Below, one piece after another: positions 52,956-61,990 of a stretch of 64,000 bases of DNA (position 1 is its first letter; every line of letters starts with the position of its first letter). The notes under the pieces are model-generated. The model saw only the letters and a program-made list of their open reading frames with translations, was not told the origin of the DNA and made no database searches. The position numbers and the translations under genes are program-made. Source of the DNA: Spirochaetaceae bacterium (lineage in GTDB: Bacteria; Spirochaetota; Spirochaetia; Treponematales; Rectinemataceae); the NCBI GenBank assembly GCA_025356015.1, contig JANXYO010000091.1, forward strand, positions 1-64,000, in the 5' to 3' direction.

Positions 52956-53986
52956 GGAGCCTTCATCCTGCCAACCATGCCCCCCTCGAGGAGGAGTTCG
53001 GCGATCTGCACCGCGTTGGTCGCCGCACCCTTCCTGACCTGGTCGCCGCAGACCCACAGAGCGAGGGAATTGCCGGCGCTGATGTCCTCCCTGATCCTTC
53101 CGGCGAAGATGAGGTCCTGGTCAGAGCTGTCGAGGGGCATGGGGTAGGCAAAGCTGGCCGGGTCGTCGACGACCCGCAGTCCCGGCGCCTTCCCCAGGAG
53201 TTCCCTGGCTTTCCCAGGGCCGAGCTTCCGCTTGGTCTCGATGATGATGGATTCCGAGTGGCTCCTGAAGACCGGGACGCGGACGCAGGTGGCGCTGACC
53301 AGAAGCTCGGGAGCGTGCAGGATCTTCCTGCTCTCGTGCAGCATCTTCATCTCTTCCTTCGTGTAGGCGTTTTCCTGGAATTCGTCGATGTGGGGGATGA
53401 CGTTGTACGCTATCTGGTACCTGAAGACCCCTGGCCTCACCACCTTGCCGTCCAGGTAGTCCCTCGCCTGGGTCTCGAGCTCGGCCGTGCCCAGCCTCCC
53501 CGCGCCGGAGACGGCCTGGTAGGTAGAGACGACCATCCTCTGGATCACGGCGAAGTCATGCAGGGGTTTCAGGGCCACGAGGGCAATGATCGTGGAGCAG
53601 TTCGGGTTCGCGATGATGCCCTTGTGCCAGCCGATGTCCTCGGGATTGACCTCGGGTATCACGAGGGGCACGCCAGGGTCGAGGCGGTAGGCGCTCGAGT
53701 TGTCGATCACGACAGAGCCGCGCTTCACCGCCTCGGGGCTGAACAGGAGGCTGACGGGGTTGCCCACCGCGACCAGGGTAATGTCGATGTCGCGAAAGGA
53801 GTCGGGTCTCGCCTCCTCGACGACATGGTCCCTGCCCTCGTAGCGGATCGTCTGTCCCGCGTCGTTGGCGTCGGCCAGGAGCCTCAGGCCGGACAGGGGG
53901 AACTTCCTCTCGGCGAGGATCTTGAGCATCTCGCTGCCCACCGCTCCCGTGGCTCCGAGTATGGCGAGGCGCACTGGTTTCACCAT
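52952..53986 (-). CDS. asd: aspartate-semialdehyde dehydrogenase
   Basis: NADPH-dependent reduction of beta-aspartyl phosphate to aspartate semialdehyde, 344 residues. NADP site GATGAVGSEML (residues 11-21), substrate segment VIDNSSAYRLDP, catalytic Cys in NPNCSTI (near residue 129), STYQAVSGAG, and His/Arg residues in RVPVFRSHSES. AAGGA lies 4 bases before ATG. It is coupled to the aspartokinase downstream. Whether this is the cell's only asd cannot be told from the window; the product could serve lysine/threonine synthesis or a special pathway of this locus. Confidence 0.93.
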   Translation of the reverse strand: MVKPVRLAILGATGAVGSEMLKILAERKFPLSGLRLLADANDAGQTIRYEGRDHVVEEARPDSFRDIDITLVAVGNPVSLLFSPEAVKRGSVVIDNSSAYRLDPGVPLVIPEVNPEDIGWHKGIIANPNCSTIIALVALKPLHDFAVIQRMVVSTYQAVSGAGRLGTAELETQARDYLDGKVVRPGVFRYQIAYNVIPHIDEFQENAYTKEEMKMLHESRKILHAPELLVSATCVRVPVFRSHSESIIIETKRKLGPGKARELLGKAPGLRVVDDPASFAYPMPLDSSDQDLIFAGRIREDISAGNSLALWVCGDQVRKGAATNAVQIAELLLEGGMVGRMKAP

Positions 53987-54004
53987 TCTTTCCTTTTCCA
54001 GATC

Positions 54005-54784
54005 CTAGACCAGGCTCTTCTCGAAGAGCTCGGCTATCTTCAGCTCGCTCGCCAAGGCCACGTTGAACTCGACATAGGCCTCGATCATCTGCCTGCCCAG
54101 CTCGGCATTGGCCCCGAAGGGAGGATTGCCGACATTCCCGTACTTGTGGACCTTGTAGACATCGACGGGGAGGGGGATCGGGGCGCCTCCATACTGCCAG
54201 CCATGCTTGTACTCGATACCGGCGCTGAGCGGGTTCACAGGGGTGGCCCTGGCCCTCTCCATGTGGACGAGCTCGGGATTGACGCCCATCATCATCGAGG
54301 TCTCGAAATGGCCGCCGTGGTCGGCGCAGTCCCAGTCCTTCCTGAGCGAGGGCAGGACCTCCCACCACTGGTTGAAGAGGCAGATGCAGCCGTACTTGTC
54401 GAAGAGGTCGCCGCAGACCAGGCCCAGGGTGTTGGTATTGCCACCGTGGCCGTTGATGAAGAGGAAGCGCCTGGCCCCGTGCCTGACATAGCTCTCCGCA
54501 TAGGAGAACAGGACCCTGCGGTAGAGCTCGGGATCCAGGGAGTTGGTGCCGGGGAAGCTCACCAGGTTGGCCGAGTATCCGAAAGGCATCGCGGGAGCCA
54601 CCGGCACCTTGGCCCTTTCCCCCACGAGGCGGGCGCAGGCCTCGGCGATGAGGGTATCGGTCCCGAGTGGATTGTGGCAGCCATGCTCCTCGATGACCCC
54701 CACCGGTATGATGATCAGGTCGGTTTCCTTCATCGCGTCCCTGAACTCTGTCCAGGACATTTCCTCGATCAGTGTTTTCTCCAC
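54005..54784 (-). CDS. creatininase-family amidohydrolase, copy 1
   Basis: Metal-dependent amidohydrolase of the creatininase family, 259 residues. Metal ligands: IEEHGCHNPLGTD (Glu, His, Asp; about residues 31-43), INGHGGN and DHGGHFETS. Classical creatininase has NGHYEN; the NGHGGN form here is that of other members such as ArfB and MftE, so a creatinine substrate is unlikely. GTG 54784 has AGGAGG 8 bases ahead. It and the next gene are paralogues with aligned N termini (EEMSWTEFRD), suggesting duplication. Confidence 0.85.
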   Translation of the reverse strand: MEKTLIEEMSWTEFRDAMKETDLIIIPVGVIEEHGCHNPLGTDTLIAEACARLVGERAKVPVAPAMPFGYSANLVSFPGTNSLDPELYRRVLFSYAESYVRHGARRFLFINGHGGNTNTLGLVCGDLFDKYGCICLFNQWWEVLPSLRKDWDCADHGGHFETSMMMGVNPELVHMERARATPVNPLSAGIEYKHGWQYGGAPIPLPVDVYKVHKYGNVGNPPFGANAELGRQMIEAYVEFNVALASELKIAELFEKSLV

Positions 54785-54828
54785 CGCGTGTGCCTCCTGT
54801 TACGCTGTGCTAGTGAGCGAGCGATCGC

Positions 54829-55587
54829 CTAGAGGACGATCTTCCTGAGTTCCTCTGCCAGGCCGACGCAGTAGTCGACATAGGTATCGAACATCTTCCT
54901 TCCCATCTTCGCGTCGGCCTCCTCGGCCGGGGCTCCGTAGTTGCCCAGGGGACTGATCCTGTCCAGGGGCACGTTCATGGCCAGCTTGACTCCGCGGAAT
55001 TCCAGGCCGTTCGCGAAGGCCACCGCCGGGCTGAGGTTCTTGCGCGGCACGGTCCTGGCCTTGCTCATGTCGACCAGGCCCTCGTCGATCGCCATCACCA
55101 TCGAGGTCTCGTATTTCCCGCCGTGGTCGTTGCAGGGGAACTCCGATATCTTGGGGAGGGTGAGCCACCACTCGGTCTGGGTGGAGATCGCGCCGTGCCT
55201 GGCGTAGAGGTCGGCCGCGACGTTCTTCAGGGTGGAGGCATTGCCCCCGTGTCCGTTGATGAAGAGGAAGCGCTTCGCCCCGTGGCGTATGTAGGCCTCG
55301 CAGAGCTGGACCATCACCTGGCGCAGGAGCTCGGGGTCGAGGGTGGCCGTCCCGGGAAAGCCAATGAGGTTGCGCGCGTTGCCTATCGGCATGACGGGGG
55401 CCACCGGGGCCTGGGCCTTCTGGCCGATCGCCTTGGCCGTCTCCAGGGCGATCAGCATGTCAGTGCCCAGGGGATTGTGCGGGCCATGCTGCTCGATGCT
55501 GCCAGCGGGGATGACGACCAGGTCGTTCGTGGCCATGAGGTCGCGGAATTCCGTCCAGGACATTTCGGAGATCATTACAGTCTTCAC
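54829..55587 (-). CDS. creatininase-family amidohydrolase, copy 2
   Basis: Second creatininase-family protein, 252 residues. IEQHGPHNPLGTD, INGHGGN and DHGGKYETS give the metal site. The NGHGGN subtype again argues against true creatininase. GTG 55587, with AGGAGA 7 bases ahead, aligns with the start of copy 1 and is preferred to ATG four codons later. It lies directly after the importer ATPase gene, so its substrate is probably imported by that system; the reaction (opening a cyclic amide or formamide) is inferred from the family. Confidence 0.85.
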   Translation of the reverse strand: MKTVMISEMSWTEFRDLMATNDLVVIPAGSIEQHGPHNPLGTDMLIALETAKAIGQKAQAPVAPVMPIGNARNLIGFPGTATLDPELLRQVMVQLCEAYIRHGAKRFLFINGHGGNASTLKNVAADLYARHGAISTQTEWWLTLPKISEFPCNDHGGKYETSMVMAIDEGLVDMSKARTVPRKNLSPAVAFANGLEFRGVKLAMNVPLDRISPLGNYGAPAEEADAKMGRKMFDTYVDYCVGLAEELRKIVL

Positions 55588-55607
55588 GAAGCACTCTCCT
55601 TGGTTTT

Positions 55608-56609
55608 TCAGGCGATCAAGGGAAAATGGCAGGCCGCCAGCCTTCCCGGCTTCACTTCCTCCAGGCGCGGTTCCTCTCTCCTGCAGATATCCTTCGCGTA
55701 GCTGCAGCGCGGATTGAAGCGGCATCCGGCAGGCAGGTTGATGGGGCTCGGGGGCTCTCCCTCGATCGCGTACTCCCTTGTGCGGTTCCTTGGATCCAGG
55801 ACGGGCGCGGCCTTGATGAGGACCTTGGTGTAGGGATGGGCCGCCTCCTTGAAGAGGGCCTCGGTCTCGGCCATCTCCACGATCTTGCCCAGGTACATGA
55901 CAGCGACGCGATGCGTGACATGGCGGACGACCCGCAGGTCGTGGGAGATGAAGAGGAGGGTCAGGTTTAGGGCCTCTTGGATGTCGGCCAGGAGGTTGAT
56001 CACCTGGGCCTGGATGGACACGTCCAGGGCCGAGACGGGCTCGTCGGCGATGATGAAGCTCGGATTCAGGGCGAGGGCGCGGGCAATGCCGAGGCGCTGC
56101 CTCTGGCCGCCCGAGAACTCCCCGGGGAATCTCTCCGCCGTCGCTTCGCTCATGCCCACCGTCCTGAGGAGCTCGGCGATGTGGTGGTCCACCTCGCTGC
56201 GCGTGCAGATCCGGTGGAAGAGCATGACCTCCGTGAGCATGTCGCGGACCGACATCCTGGGATTGAGGGAGGAGTAGGGGTCCTGGAAGATCATCTGGAA
56301 CTTCTTGCGTTCCTCCCTGAGTGCCTTGCCCTCGAGGGCCGCGATGTCCAGGCCATCGAAGAAGATCTTCCCCTGGTCGGGCTCGTAGAGGCGGACGATG
56401 GTCCTGGCGAGGGTGCTCTTTCCGCAGCCCGACTCTCCCACGAGCCCCAGGGTCTCGCCCTTCTCAATGGTGAAGCTGACGTCATCGACGGCCTTCAGGA
56501 GCTTCCTCGGCTTCTTCATGAGGATGTCGATGATGGGGTGCTTGAGCTTGAAGGTCTTCGAGAGTCCCTCGACCTGGATGTACTGCTTTTCTGCCACGTG
56601 GGTGTCCAC
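55608..56609 (-). CDS. oligopeptide-type ABC importer ATPase (DppF/OppF-like)
   Basis: ATP-binding subunit, 333 residues. Walker A GLVGESGCGKST, Q loop QMIFQDPYSSLNP, signature EFSGGQRQRLGIARAL, Walker B FIIADEPVSALD, and the C-terminal peptide-importer extension ending with a Cys-containing segment (GCRFNPRCSYAKDIC) that in family members can bind an Fe-S cluster. Starts at GTG 56609, two bases after the previous gene's stop. One of two ATPases of the same importer. Confidence 0.92.
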   Translation of the reverse strand: MDTHVAEKQYIQVEGLSKTFKLKHPIIDILMKKPRKLLKAVDDVSFTIEKGETLGLVGESGCGKSTLARTIVRLYEPDQGKIFFDGLDIAALEGKALREERKKFQMIFQDPYSSLNPRMSVRDMLTEVMLFHRICTRSEVDHHIAELLRTVGMSEATAERFPGEFSGGQRQRLGIARALALNPSFIIADEPVSALDVSIQAQVINLLADIQEALNLTLLFISHDLRVVRHVTHRVAVMYLGKIVEMAETEALFKEAAHPYTKVLIKAAPVLDPRNRTREYAIEGEPPSPINLPAGCRFNPRCSYAKDICRREEPRLEEVKPGRLAACHFPLIA

Positions 56610-56610
56610 C

Positions 56611-57618
56611 TTAGGAAGCCCTCCCTTCGGGCTCTATCAGGCCCTTGATGCCTGCCATCTTCTCGATGTAGTGGCACCGGGACATGTGGCCGGGGGAGAC
56701 CTCCCTCATTTCGGGCATGGTCCTGGTGCAGAGCTCCCCGACGAACCTGCATCGCGGGGCGAAGGGGCAGCCGGGGCCTAGGCTCCCCAGGTCTGGCGGA
56801 GCGCCCTGGATGGGCTCCAGCCTGGCTCCCCTCTCCTTGCCCGACGGCAGGGAGCTTATCAGCCCGTAGGTGTATGGGTGCCTGGGCTCGGAGAAGAGGG
56901 TGATGGTGTCCGCGAGTTCCATGATGAAGCCTGCGTACATGACGGCAACCCTGTCGCACATCTGGGAGACGACGCCAAGGTCGTGGGTCACCAGGAGGAC
57001 GCTCATGCCCAGGCGGGTCTTCAGGCTGTTGATGAGCTTGATGATCTGGTCCTGGATGGTCACGTCGAGGGCCGTCGTCGGCTCGTCGGCCAGCAGGAGC
57101 TTGGGCTGGGCAGCGAGGGCAATGGCGATCATCGCCCTCTGCCTCATCCCCCCCGAGAACTGGTGGGCGTACTCCTCGATCCTCACCTCGGGCGTCGGTA
57201 TCCCGATAATCCTCAAGAGCTCGATGGCCCTTTCGTATTTCTGGGCCGTGCTCATCCTCATGCCCTCGAAGGACTCGAAGATCTGCTCCTTGATCTTCAG
57301 CACGGGATTGAGGGCTGTCATCGGCTCCTGGAAGATCATGCCGATCTCCTTGCCGCGGATCTTCCTCATCCCTTCCTCGGAAAGCTTCACGAGGTCCTGG
57401 CCCTTGTACGTGATGCTGCCCGAGACGATGCGGCCCGGCTCGTGCACGAGCCGGAGGATCGAGCGGCAGGTCGCGCTCTTGCCGCAGCCGCTCTCGCCCA
57501 CCAGTCCGAAGGTCTCTCCCTGCATGATGCTGAAGCTCACGCCGTCCACGGCCTTGACGGTGCTGTCCTTGGCAAAGAACCAGGTCTTCAGCTCGGCGAC
57601 TTCCAAAATTGGATCCAT
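56611..57618 (-). CDS. oligopeptide-type ABC importer ATPase (DppD/OppD-like)
   Basis: ATP-binding subunit, 335 residues, partner of the downstream ATPase. Walker A GLVGESGCGKS, Q loop GMIFQEPMTALNP, signature QFSGGMRQRAMIAIAL, Walker B LLLADEPTTALD. The C-terminal extension carries GCPFAPRCRFVGELC, again the Cys-rich peptide-importer tail. The operon order (receptor, permease, permease, ATPase, ATPase) is the standard Dpp/Opp arrangement. Confidence 0.93.
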   Translation of the reverse strand: MDPILEVAELKTWFFAKDSTVKAVDGVSFSIMQGETFGLVGESGCGKSATCRSILRLVHEPGRIVSGSITYKGQDLVKLSEEGMRKIRGKEIGMIFQEPMTALNPVLKIKEQIFESFEGMRMSTAQKYERAIELLRIIGIPTPEVRIEEYAHQFSGGMRQRAMIAIALAAQPKLLLADEPTTALDVTIQDQIIKLINSLKTRLGMSVLLVTHDLGVVSQMCDRVAVMYAGFIMELADTITLFSEPRHPYTYGLISSLPSGKERGARLEPIQGAPPDLGSLGPGCPFAPRCRFVGELCTRTMPEMREVSPGHMSRCHYIEKMAGIKGLIEPEGRAS

Positions 57619-57646
57619 CTTTTTTCCCGTTCCCTTCGCCAGTAGG

Positions 57647-58519
57647 CTATCGGCCCTTCGTTCTCAGCAGGTCGGACAATCCGTCTCCCAGGAGGCTGAA
57701 GCCCGTTCCCGCGAACACGAGGGCCAGGCCGGGGAAGGCGCAGATCCACCATGCCTGGGACAGGTAGGCCCGGCCTTCGGATATGATCGCTCCCCACTCC
57801 GGGGTCGGCGGCTGGACTCCGAGACCGAGGAAGCTCAGGGACGCGCCAGAGAGCATGCACATCACGACGTCGGCCGCCGCGAACACGATGCTCACGCTCA
57901 GGACGTTCGGGAGGATGTGACGCAGGAGGATCCGCAGATCGCCGAAGCCGAGGATCTTGGCTGCCTGGACGTATTCCGCGTTCTTGGCGACCATGACCTC
58001 GCTCCTCACCAGCCGGGCATAGTCCTTCCAGCCCACGAGCCAGATGGCGATGTACAGGTTGTTCAGGCCCGGCCCGAGTATCGCCACGATGGCGATGACG
58101 AGGACGATGAAGGGGAAGGCCATGAAGATGTCCAGGATCCGCATGAGGACACTGTCGACCCATTTGCCGTAGTAGCCCGCGATCAGGCCGATGAGGCTGC
58201 CGGTGATGAAGGGCACGAGGGTCGCGAGAAGGCCGATCGTCAGGTCGATGCGCGTGCCATGGACGACCCGGGCGAAGACGTCCCTCCCGAAGTTGTCCGT
58301 CCCGAAGGGATGGGCGAGGGAGGGCGCCTCGAGGATATGGTCCGCGTCCTGGGACGTGGGGCTGAAGGCCGCGATGAGGCCTGGCAGACCAGCGAAGATG
58401 AGGACCAGGCCCACCATCACCACCCCCGCGTTCAGGGAGGGGCTCTTCTTCCAGATGGATATCTTCTTCTTGCGGTTCAAGGCTGCCGGTGGCAGGGCGG
58501 TGATATCAAGGGTATCCAT
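57647..58519 (-). CDS. oligopeptide-type ABC importer permease (DppC-like)
   Basis: Inner-membrane permease, 290 residues, six helices. An N-terminal cytoplasmic segment precedes the first helix (about 30-50), the typical HPFGTDNFGRDVFARVVHGTR block follows, and the EAA coupling loop is EYVQAAKILGFGDLRILLRHILPN. ATG 58519 begins the typical N terminus; the same frame is open for 149 codons upstream inside the dppB-like gene, which I ignore. It forms the channel with the upstream permease. Confidence 0.92.
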   Translation of the reverse strand: MDTLDITALPPAALNRKKKISIWKKSPSLNAGVVMVGLVLIFAGLPGLIAAFSPTSQDADHILEAPSLAHPFGTDNFGRDVFARVVHGTRIDLTIGLLATLVPFITGSLIGLIAGYYGKWVDSVLMRILDIFMAFPFIVLVIAIVAILGPGLNNLYIAIWLVGWKDYARLVRSEVMVAKNAEYVQAAKILGFGDLRILLRHILPNVLSVSIVFAAADVVMCMLSGASLSFLGLGVQPPTPEWGAIISEGRAYLSQAWWICAFPGLALVFAGTGFSLLGDGLSDLLRTKGR

Positions 58520-58527
58520 ATGACCTT

Positions 58528-59469
58528 CTATTCCAGTTTGACTCGTGGATCGAGGAAGGAGTAGGAGACGTCGGTGATCAGGTTCACGACAAGCACGAGG
58601 GAGGCGAACATGAAGACGACGGCCTGCACGACGGAATAGTCCCGGCTGAAGACCGACTGCACCATGAGGGATCCGACACCCGGGAGGGCGAACACGGTCT
58701 CGATGATGACCGCTCCTCCGAGCATGCCGCCTATGCGCAGTGCCAGGAGGGTTACCGTGGATATCAGGGCGTTCCTGACAATGTGCCTGGAGCGGACGAC
58801 GCTCTCCTTGAGGCCCTTGCTGCGGGCGAAGTCCACGTAGTCGCTGCGCGCGACGTCGACGACGTTGTTGCGGAGGTTGCGAATCATCAGGGCGCTGGTC
58901 GCGAGGGCCTCGGTGAAGGCAGGCAGCACGAGGGAGCGCAGGTGCTCGCCCCAGTCGCTTCCCCATCCTCCCACCGGGAACCAGCGCAGCTTGAGGCCGA
59001 AGAGGAGGAGGCAGAGGATGCCCAGCCAGAACTGCGGCATGGAAAGGGCGACGAGGGCGCTTGTGCGGATAATCTGGTCTGGAAGCCTGTCCTTTTTCCT
59101 GCCGGCGAGATAGCCCAGGGGGAAACTGATGACTATGACGAAGATCGCAGCCATGATGGTGAGGGTCAGGGTCACCACGATCCGCTTCGCGAGGAGCTGG
59201 CTCACGGGTACGACATACAGAAGCGAGTTGCCGAAATCAAAGGACAGGAGGTTGCGGAGGAAGATCAGGTACTGGACAAGGTAGGGCTTGTCCAGACCCA
59301 TGCGTGCCTGGACCTGCTTGAGCAGCTCGGGCGTGGCCTTGTCCCCGAGCATGACCGAGGCCGGATCCCCCGGTATGAGGCGCATCATGACGAAGATCAG
59401 GATCGTGACGAAAAAAAGGACGGGGATGATCTGCAGTGTGCGCTTGAGGATATAGTTAAGCTGCTCCAT
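58528..59469 (-). CDS. oligopeptide-type ABC importer permease (DppB-like)
   Basis: Inner-membrane permease, 313 residues, six helices: the first at about 10-30, then the MRLIPGDPASVMLGDKATPE periplasmic motif of the family, and the EAA loop SDYVDFARSKGLKESVVRSRHIVRN. Partner of the next permease, eight bases downstream. The ribosome site is weak. The 103-base gap before it carries a short CCCGC/GCGGG hairpin near 59545-59561 that may set receptor-to-permease stoichiometry. Confidence 0.92.
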   Translation of the reverse strand: MEQLNYILKRTLQIIPVLFFVTILIFVMMRLIPGDPASVMLGDKATPELLKQVQARMGLDKPYLVQYLIFLRNLLSFDFGNSLLYVVPVSQLLAKRIVVTLTLTIMAAIFVIVISFPLGYLAGRKKDRLPDQIIRTSALVALSMPQFWLGILCLLLFGLKLRWFPVGGWGSDWGEHLRSLVLPAFTEALATSALMIRNLRNNVVDVARSDYVDFARSKGLKESVVRSRHIVRNALISTVTLLALRIGGMLGGAVIIETVFALPGVGSLMVQSVFSRDYSVVQAVVFMFASLVLVVNLITDVSYSFLDPRVKLE

Positions 59470-59572
59470 TCACTCACCAACCTTGCCTAGAGCGACTAAT
59501 GCCAATTCGGAAAAGGAGGCGGCAGAGGGACCAGGAAGGCTCCCCCCGCCACTTGTGCGGGTCAGATCTCTC

Positions 59573-61099
59573 TTACTTCTCGAGCACCAGGTTCTCGAAG
59601 CGGTAGTTGCCAAGGGGGGTCTGGACGAAACCCTTCAGCTTCTTGTTCATGGCGACGGGGTAGGGTACGTGGAAGAGCGTGACCATGGGCATGGCCTGCT
59701 GGTACAGCTCCTGGATCTGGTAGTACATCGCCTTCCGCTTGTTGTTGTCCAGTTCGGACTTGGCGTCGGCGGCCAGCTTCTCGACCTTGGCATCCTGCCA
59801 GCCGGTGGAGAAATTCTTGATGTTGGCGTAGACGCAGGCGTAGTCGACCTGCTGTGAGGCGTCGACCATGTCGTTTGTCCAGGCGCGGAGCGTGATGTCG
59901 AGCTCGAGCCTCTTGTAGGCGGGTGTGAGGGTCGCGGCCTCGAGGGTCTGGATGGTCACCTTGACCCCGACCTTGCTCCACTGCTCCTTGAGGACAGTGG
60001 CGATCGAAGCGTTGACCGTGTTGCCCGAGGGGACGGTGATTGTCACGTCGAAGCCATCCGGATATCCGGCGTCGGCCAGGAGCTTCTTCGCCTTCGCGGG
60101 GTCATAGGGGTTGGTCTTGAGGCCGGCGTTCCAGAAGGGGCCGGACTTCGCCATGAAGCCCTTGGCCGGCTCGCCGTAGCCGAAGAGGATGAGCTTGGAC
60201 ATGGAGGCCTTGTCGGTCGCCATGTCGAGGGCCTGGCGCACGCGGACGTCGCTCAGGACCTTCTTGGTCGAGTTCATCTGGATGTAGCGGGTCTCGGTCG
60301 AGGGGAGGGCGACGCCGTTCAGCTCTGCCATCCTGTTCCAGGGCACGAAGGTCGTCGCGTCGACGTCTCCGGCCTGGAGCTGCAGCATGCGCGTGTTGTC
60401 GTCGGCCACGACGGTGACCTTGATCTGGGGGGTCTTGGGGAGGCCCGGCCGCCAGTAGTACTGGTTCTTGTCGAAGAGTATGTATTCGCCCTTCTTCCAT
60501 TCGGTGATCGCGTAGGGGCCGGTGCCGATGGGCTTCTGGCTGAAGCCTTCCGCCCCCACCTTCTCGAAATAGGCTTTGGAGGTGACGGAGGCGTTGAACA
60601 TCGCCAGGTCGGCGAGGATCGGGGCCCAGGGCTTTATGAGGGTGATGACGACCGTGGTGTCATTCGGCGCCTTGATTTCCTTGATCCCCTCGAGCGAGAA
60701 GGCCCAGGCACTGCCCTTGGCGTCTCGGGCGCGGGTCAGGGAGAAGACCCAGTCCGCTCCGGTTACCGGCGTTCCGTCCGAGAACTTGAGACCCTTCTTG
60801 AGGTGGAAGGTGTAGGTGAGCATGTCCTTGCTGATGTCCCAGCTGTCGGCGAGCATCGGCTCGATCTTGGTGCCATCGTCGCTGCTCTTGACCAGGCCCT
60901 CAAGGGTGAGGTTGAACATCCAGATGTTGACGTTTCCGTCCTGCATCACGTAATCGAGGTTGTCAGAGTCCGCGGGGCGGGAAATGACGATGGGCGACTT
61001 GATCTTTCCCTGGGCCATCGCGGCGGCCATGGACGTCACGAGCATCACGGCTGCCAGAAGCACGGCGCCCGTCCTTAGAGATTTCCTAGACTTGAGCAT
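59573..61099 (-). CDS. periplasmic substrate-binding protein, peptide/SBP-5 family
   Basis: Receptor of the importer, 508 residues. Signal peptide (about residues 9-28, AMAQ region) without lipobox Cys, then a family-5 solute-binding fold: SDNLDYVMQDGNVNIWMFNLTLEGLVK, LKKGLKFSDGTPVTGADWVFSLTR, and the C-terminal LYQQAMPMVTLFHVPYPVAMN. Family 5 proteins bind di/oligopeptides but also nickel, opines and other small amides. ATG 61099 with GGAGG 4 bases ahead. The ligand is probably the amide processed by the creatininase- and aspartoacylase-type enzymes of this operon. Confidence 0.92.
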   Translation of the reverse strand: MLKSRKSLRTGAVLLAAVMLVTSMAAAMAQGKIKSPIVISRPADSDNLDYVMQDGNVNIWMFNLTLEGLVKSSDDGTKIEPMLADSWDISKDMLTYTFHLKKGLKFSDGTPVTGADWVFSLTRARDAKGSAWAFSLEGIKEIKAPNDTTVVITLIKPWAPILADLAMFNASVTSKAYFEKVGAEGFSQKPIGTGPYAITEWKKGEYILFDKNQYYWRPGLPKTPQIKVTVVADDNTRMLQLQAGDVDATTFVPWNRMAELNGVALPSTETRYIQMNSTKKVLSDVRVRQALDMATDKASMSKLILFGYGEPAKGFMAKSGPFWNAGLKTNPYDPAKAKKLLADAGYPDGFDVTITVPSGNTVNASIATVLKEQWSKVGVKVTIQTLEAATLTPAYKRLELDITLRAWTNDMVDASQQVDYACVYANIKNFSTGWQDAKVEKLAADAKSELDNNKRKAMYYQIQELYQQAMPMVTLFHVPYPVAMNKKLKGFVQTPLGNYRFENLVLEK

Positions 61100-61225
61100 C
61101 TTCCCTCCTGCTTTTCCTTTGTGTGTGATGAGTTCCAACGTGATCCGATCCTCCTTGTCATATGGATGCTGACCGCGCGATGCGGTGCCTAAGAGCCATT
61201 CATGCCGGATGGCCGGCCCACGCTG

Positions 61226-61948
61226 TCATTTCCCGCGGCCGCGGGATGCGGCGGGCTTCGCCGGCTGTGCCACGGCGGGGTTCATGGAGAGCAGCTCCCT
61301 TCCTGTCCCCAGGTAGTGCTCCCTGATGCACTGGCAGGCTGTCTTCTTCGTGCAGGAGCGCAGGACCTCGAGGACCTTCCTGTGTTTCGTGGCCATCTCG
61401 GACATGGACCGGATCTTGGCCGAGCTGACGGTGAGGAAGATCGCATAGCTCGTGTTGTTGAGGCTCGACCAGAGTTTGAACAGCCGCTTCCTTCTGGGGG
61501 CATTGCAGATGAGACCGTGGAAGTTGTTGTCCTCTTCGACAATCGCGCCCAGGTCGTCGTTTCTGGCGGCCAGCTCCATCCTCTTTACGCAGAGCTCCAT
61601 TTCATCGAGGGCTTCCGCCCCTATGTCGCCGTTGCAGAGCTCAAGCGCGAGGCTCTCGAGGTCGGCCCGCAGGAGATAGATCTCCCATGCGTCCTCCGGG
61701 TCGAGGGTTGTCACCGAGCAGCCCTTGTTGTTCGAGTAGGTGACGAGGCCCTCTTCCTCCAGCTGCCTGATGGCCTCCCGTACGGGACCCCGGCTGATCT
61801 TTAGGTCGGCGGCGATCTCGGCCTCGACGATCCTGTCGCCCGGGAGGTACTTCCCGTGGAGGATATCCCTGCGCAGGATCAGACCCACTTGCTGCCTCAG
61901 GGTGAAATGCTGGACACGGCTTTTCTTGGCCTCTGGCTCTTTCGCCAT
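61226..61948 (-). CDS. GntR-family regulator (FCD domain)
   Basis: Transcription factor of 240 residues: winged helix-turn-helix (about 15-80; GDRIVEAEIAADLKISRGPVREAIRQLEEEGLV) and an FCD ligand domain (88-215) with the metal-binding pattern around DNNFHGLIC and KHRKVLEVL. FCD regulators bind carboxylic acids. The gene is first in the orientation of the importer operon, with 126 bases to the receptor gene, so it probably controls that operon and itself through the palindromic sites in its promoter. Confidence 0.9.
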   Translation of the reverse strand: MAKEPEAKKSRVQHFTLRQQVGLILRRDILHGKYLPGDRIVEAEIAADLKISRGPVREAIRQLEEEGLVTYSNNKGCSVTTLDPEDAWEIYLLRADLESLALELCNGDIGAEALDEMELCVKRMELAARNDDLGAIVEEDNNFHGLICNAPRRKRLFKLWSSLNNTSYAIFLTVSSAKIRSMSEMATKHRKVLEVLRSCTKKTACQCIREHYLGTGRELLSMNPAVAQPAKPAASRGRGK

Positions 61949-61990
61949 AGCTGATCACACCCCTTGACCGGACCACGGGCGGCCGGAAGG

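Noticed and set aside
48971-53986. Ectoine degradation (DoeB/DoeC-like genes)
   Set aside because: The Asd here is the phosphorylating type with its aspartokinase, and no ectoine hydrolase or transaminase is present.
54005-55587. Creatinine degradation pathway
   Set aside because: No creatinase or sarcosine genes are nearby and both proteins have the NGHGGN variant rather than the creatininase motif.
59545-59561. Terminator between the peptide receptor and first permease
   Set aside because: The stem is only five base pairs (CCCGC/GCGGG) with a seven-base loop; too weak to list as a feature.
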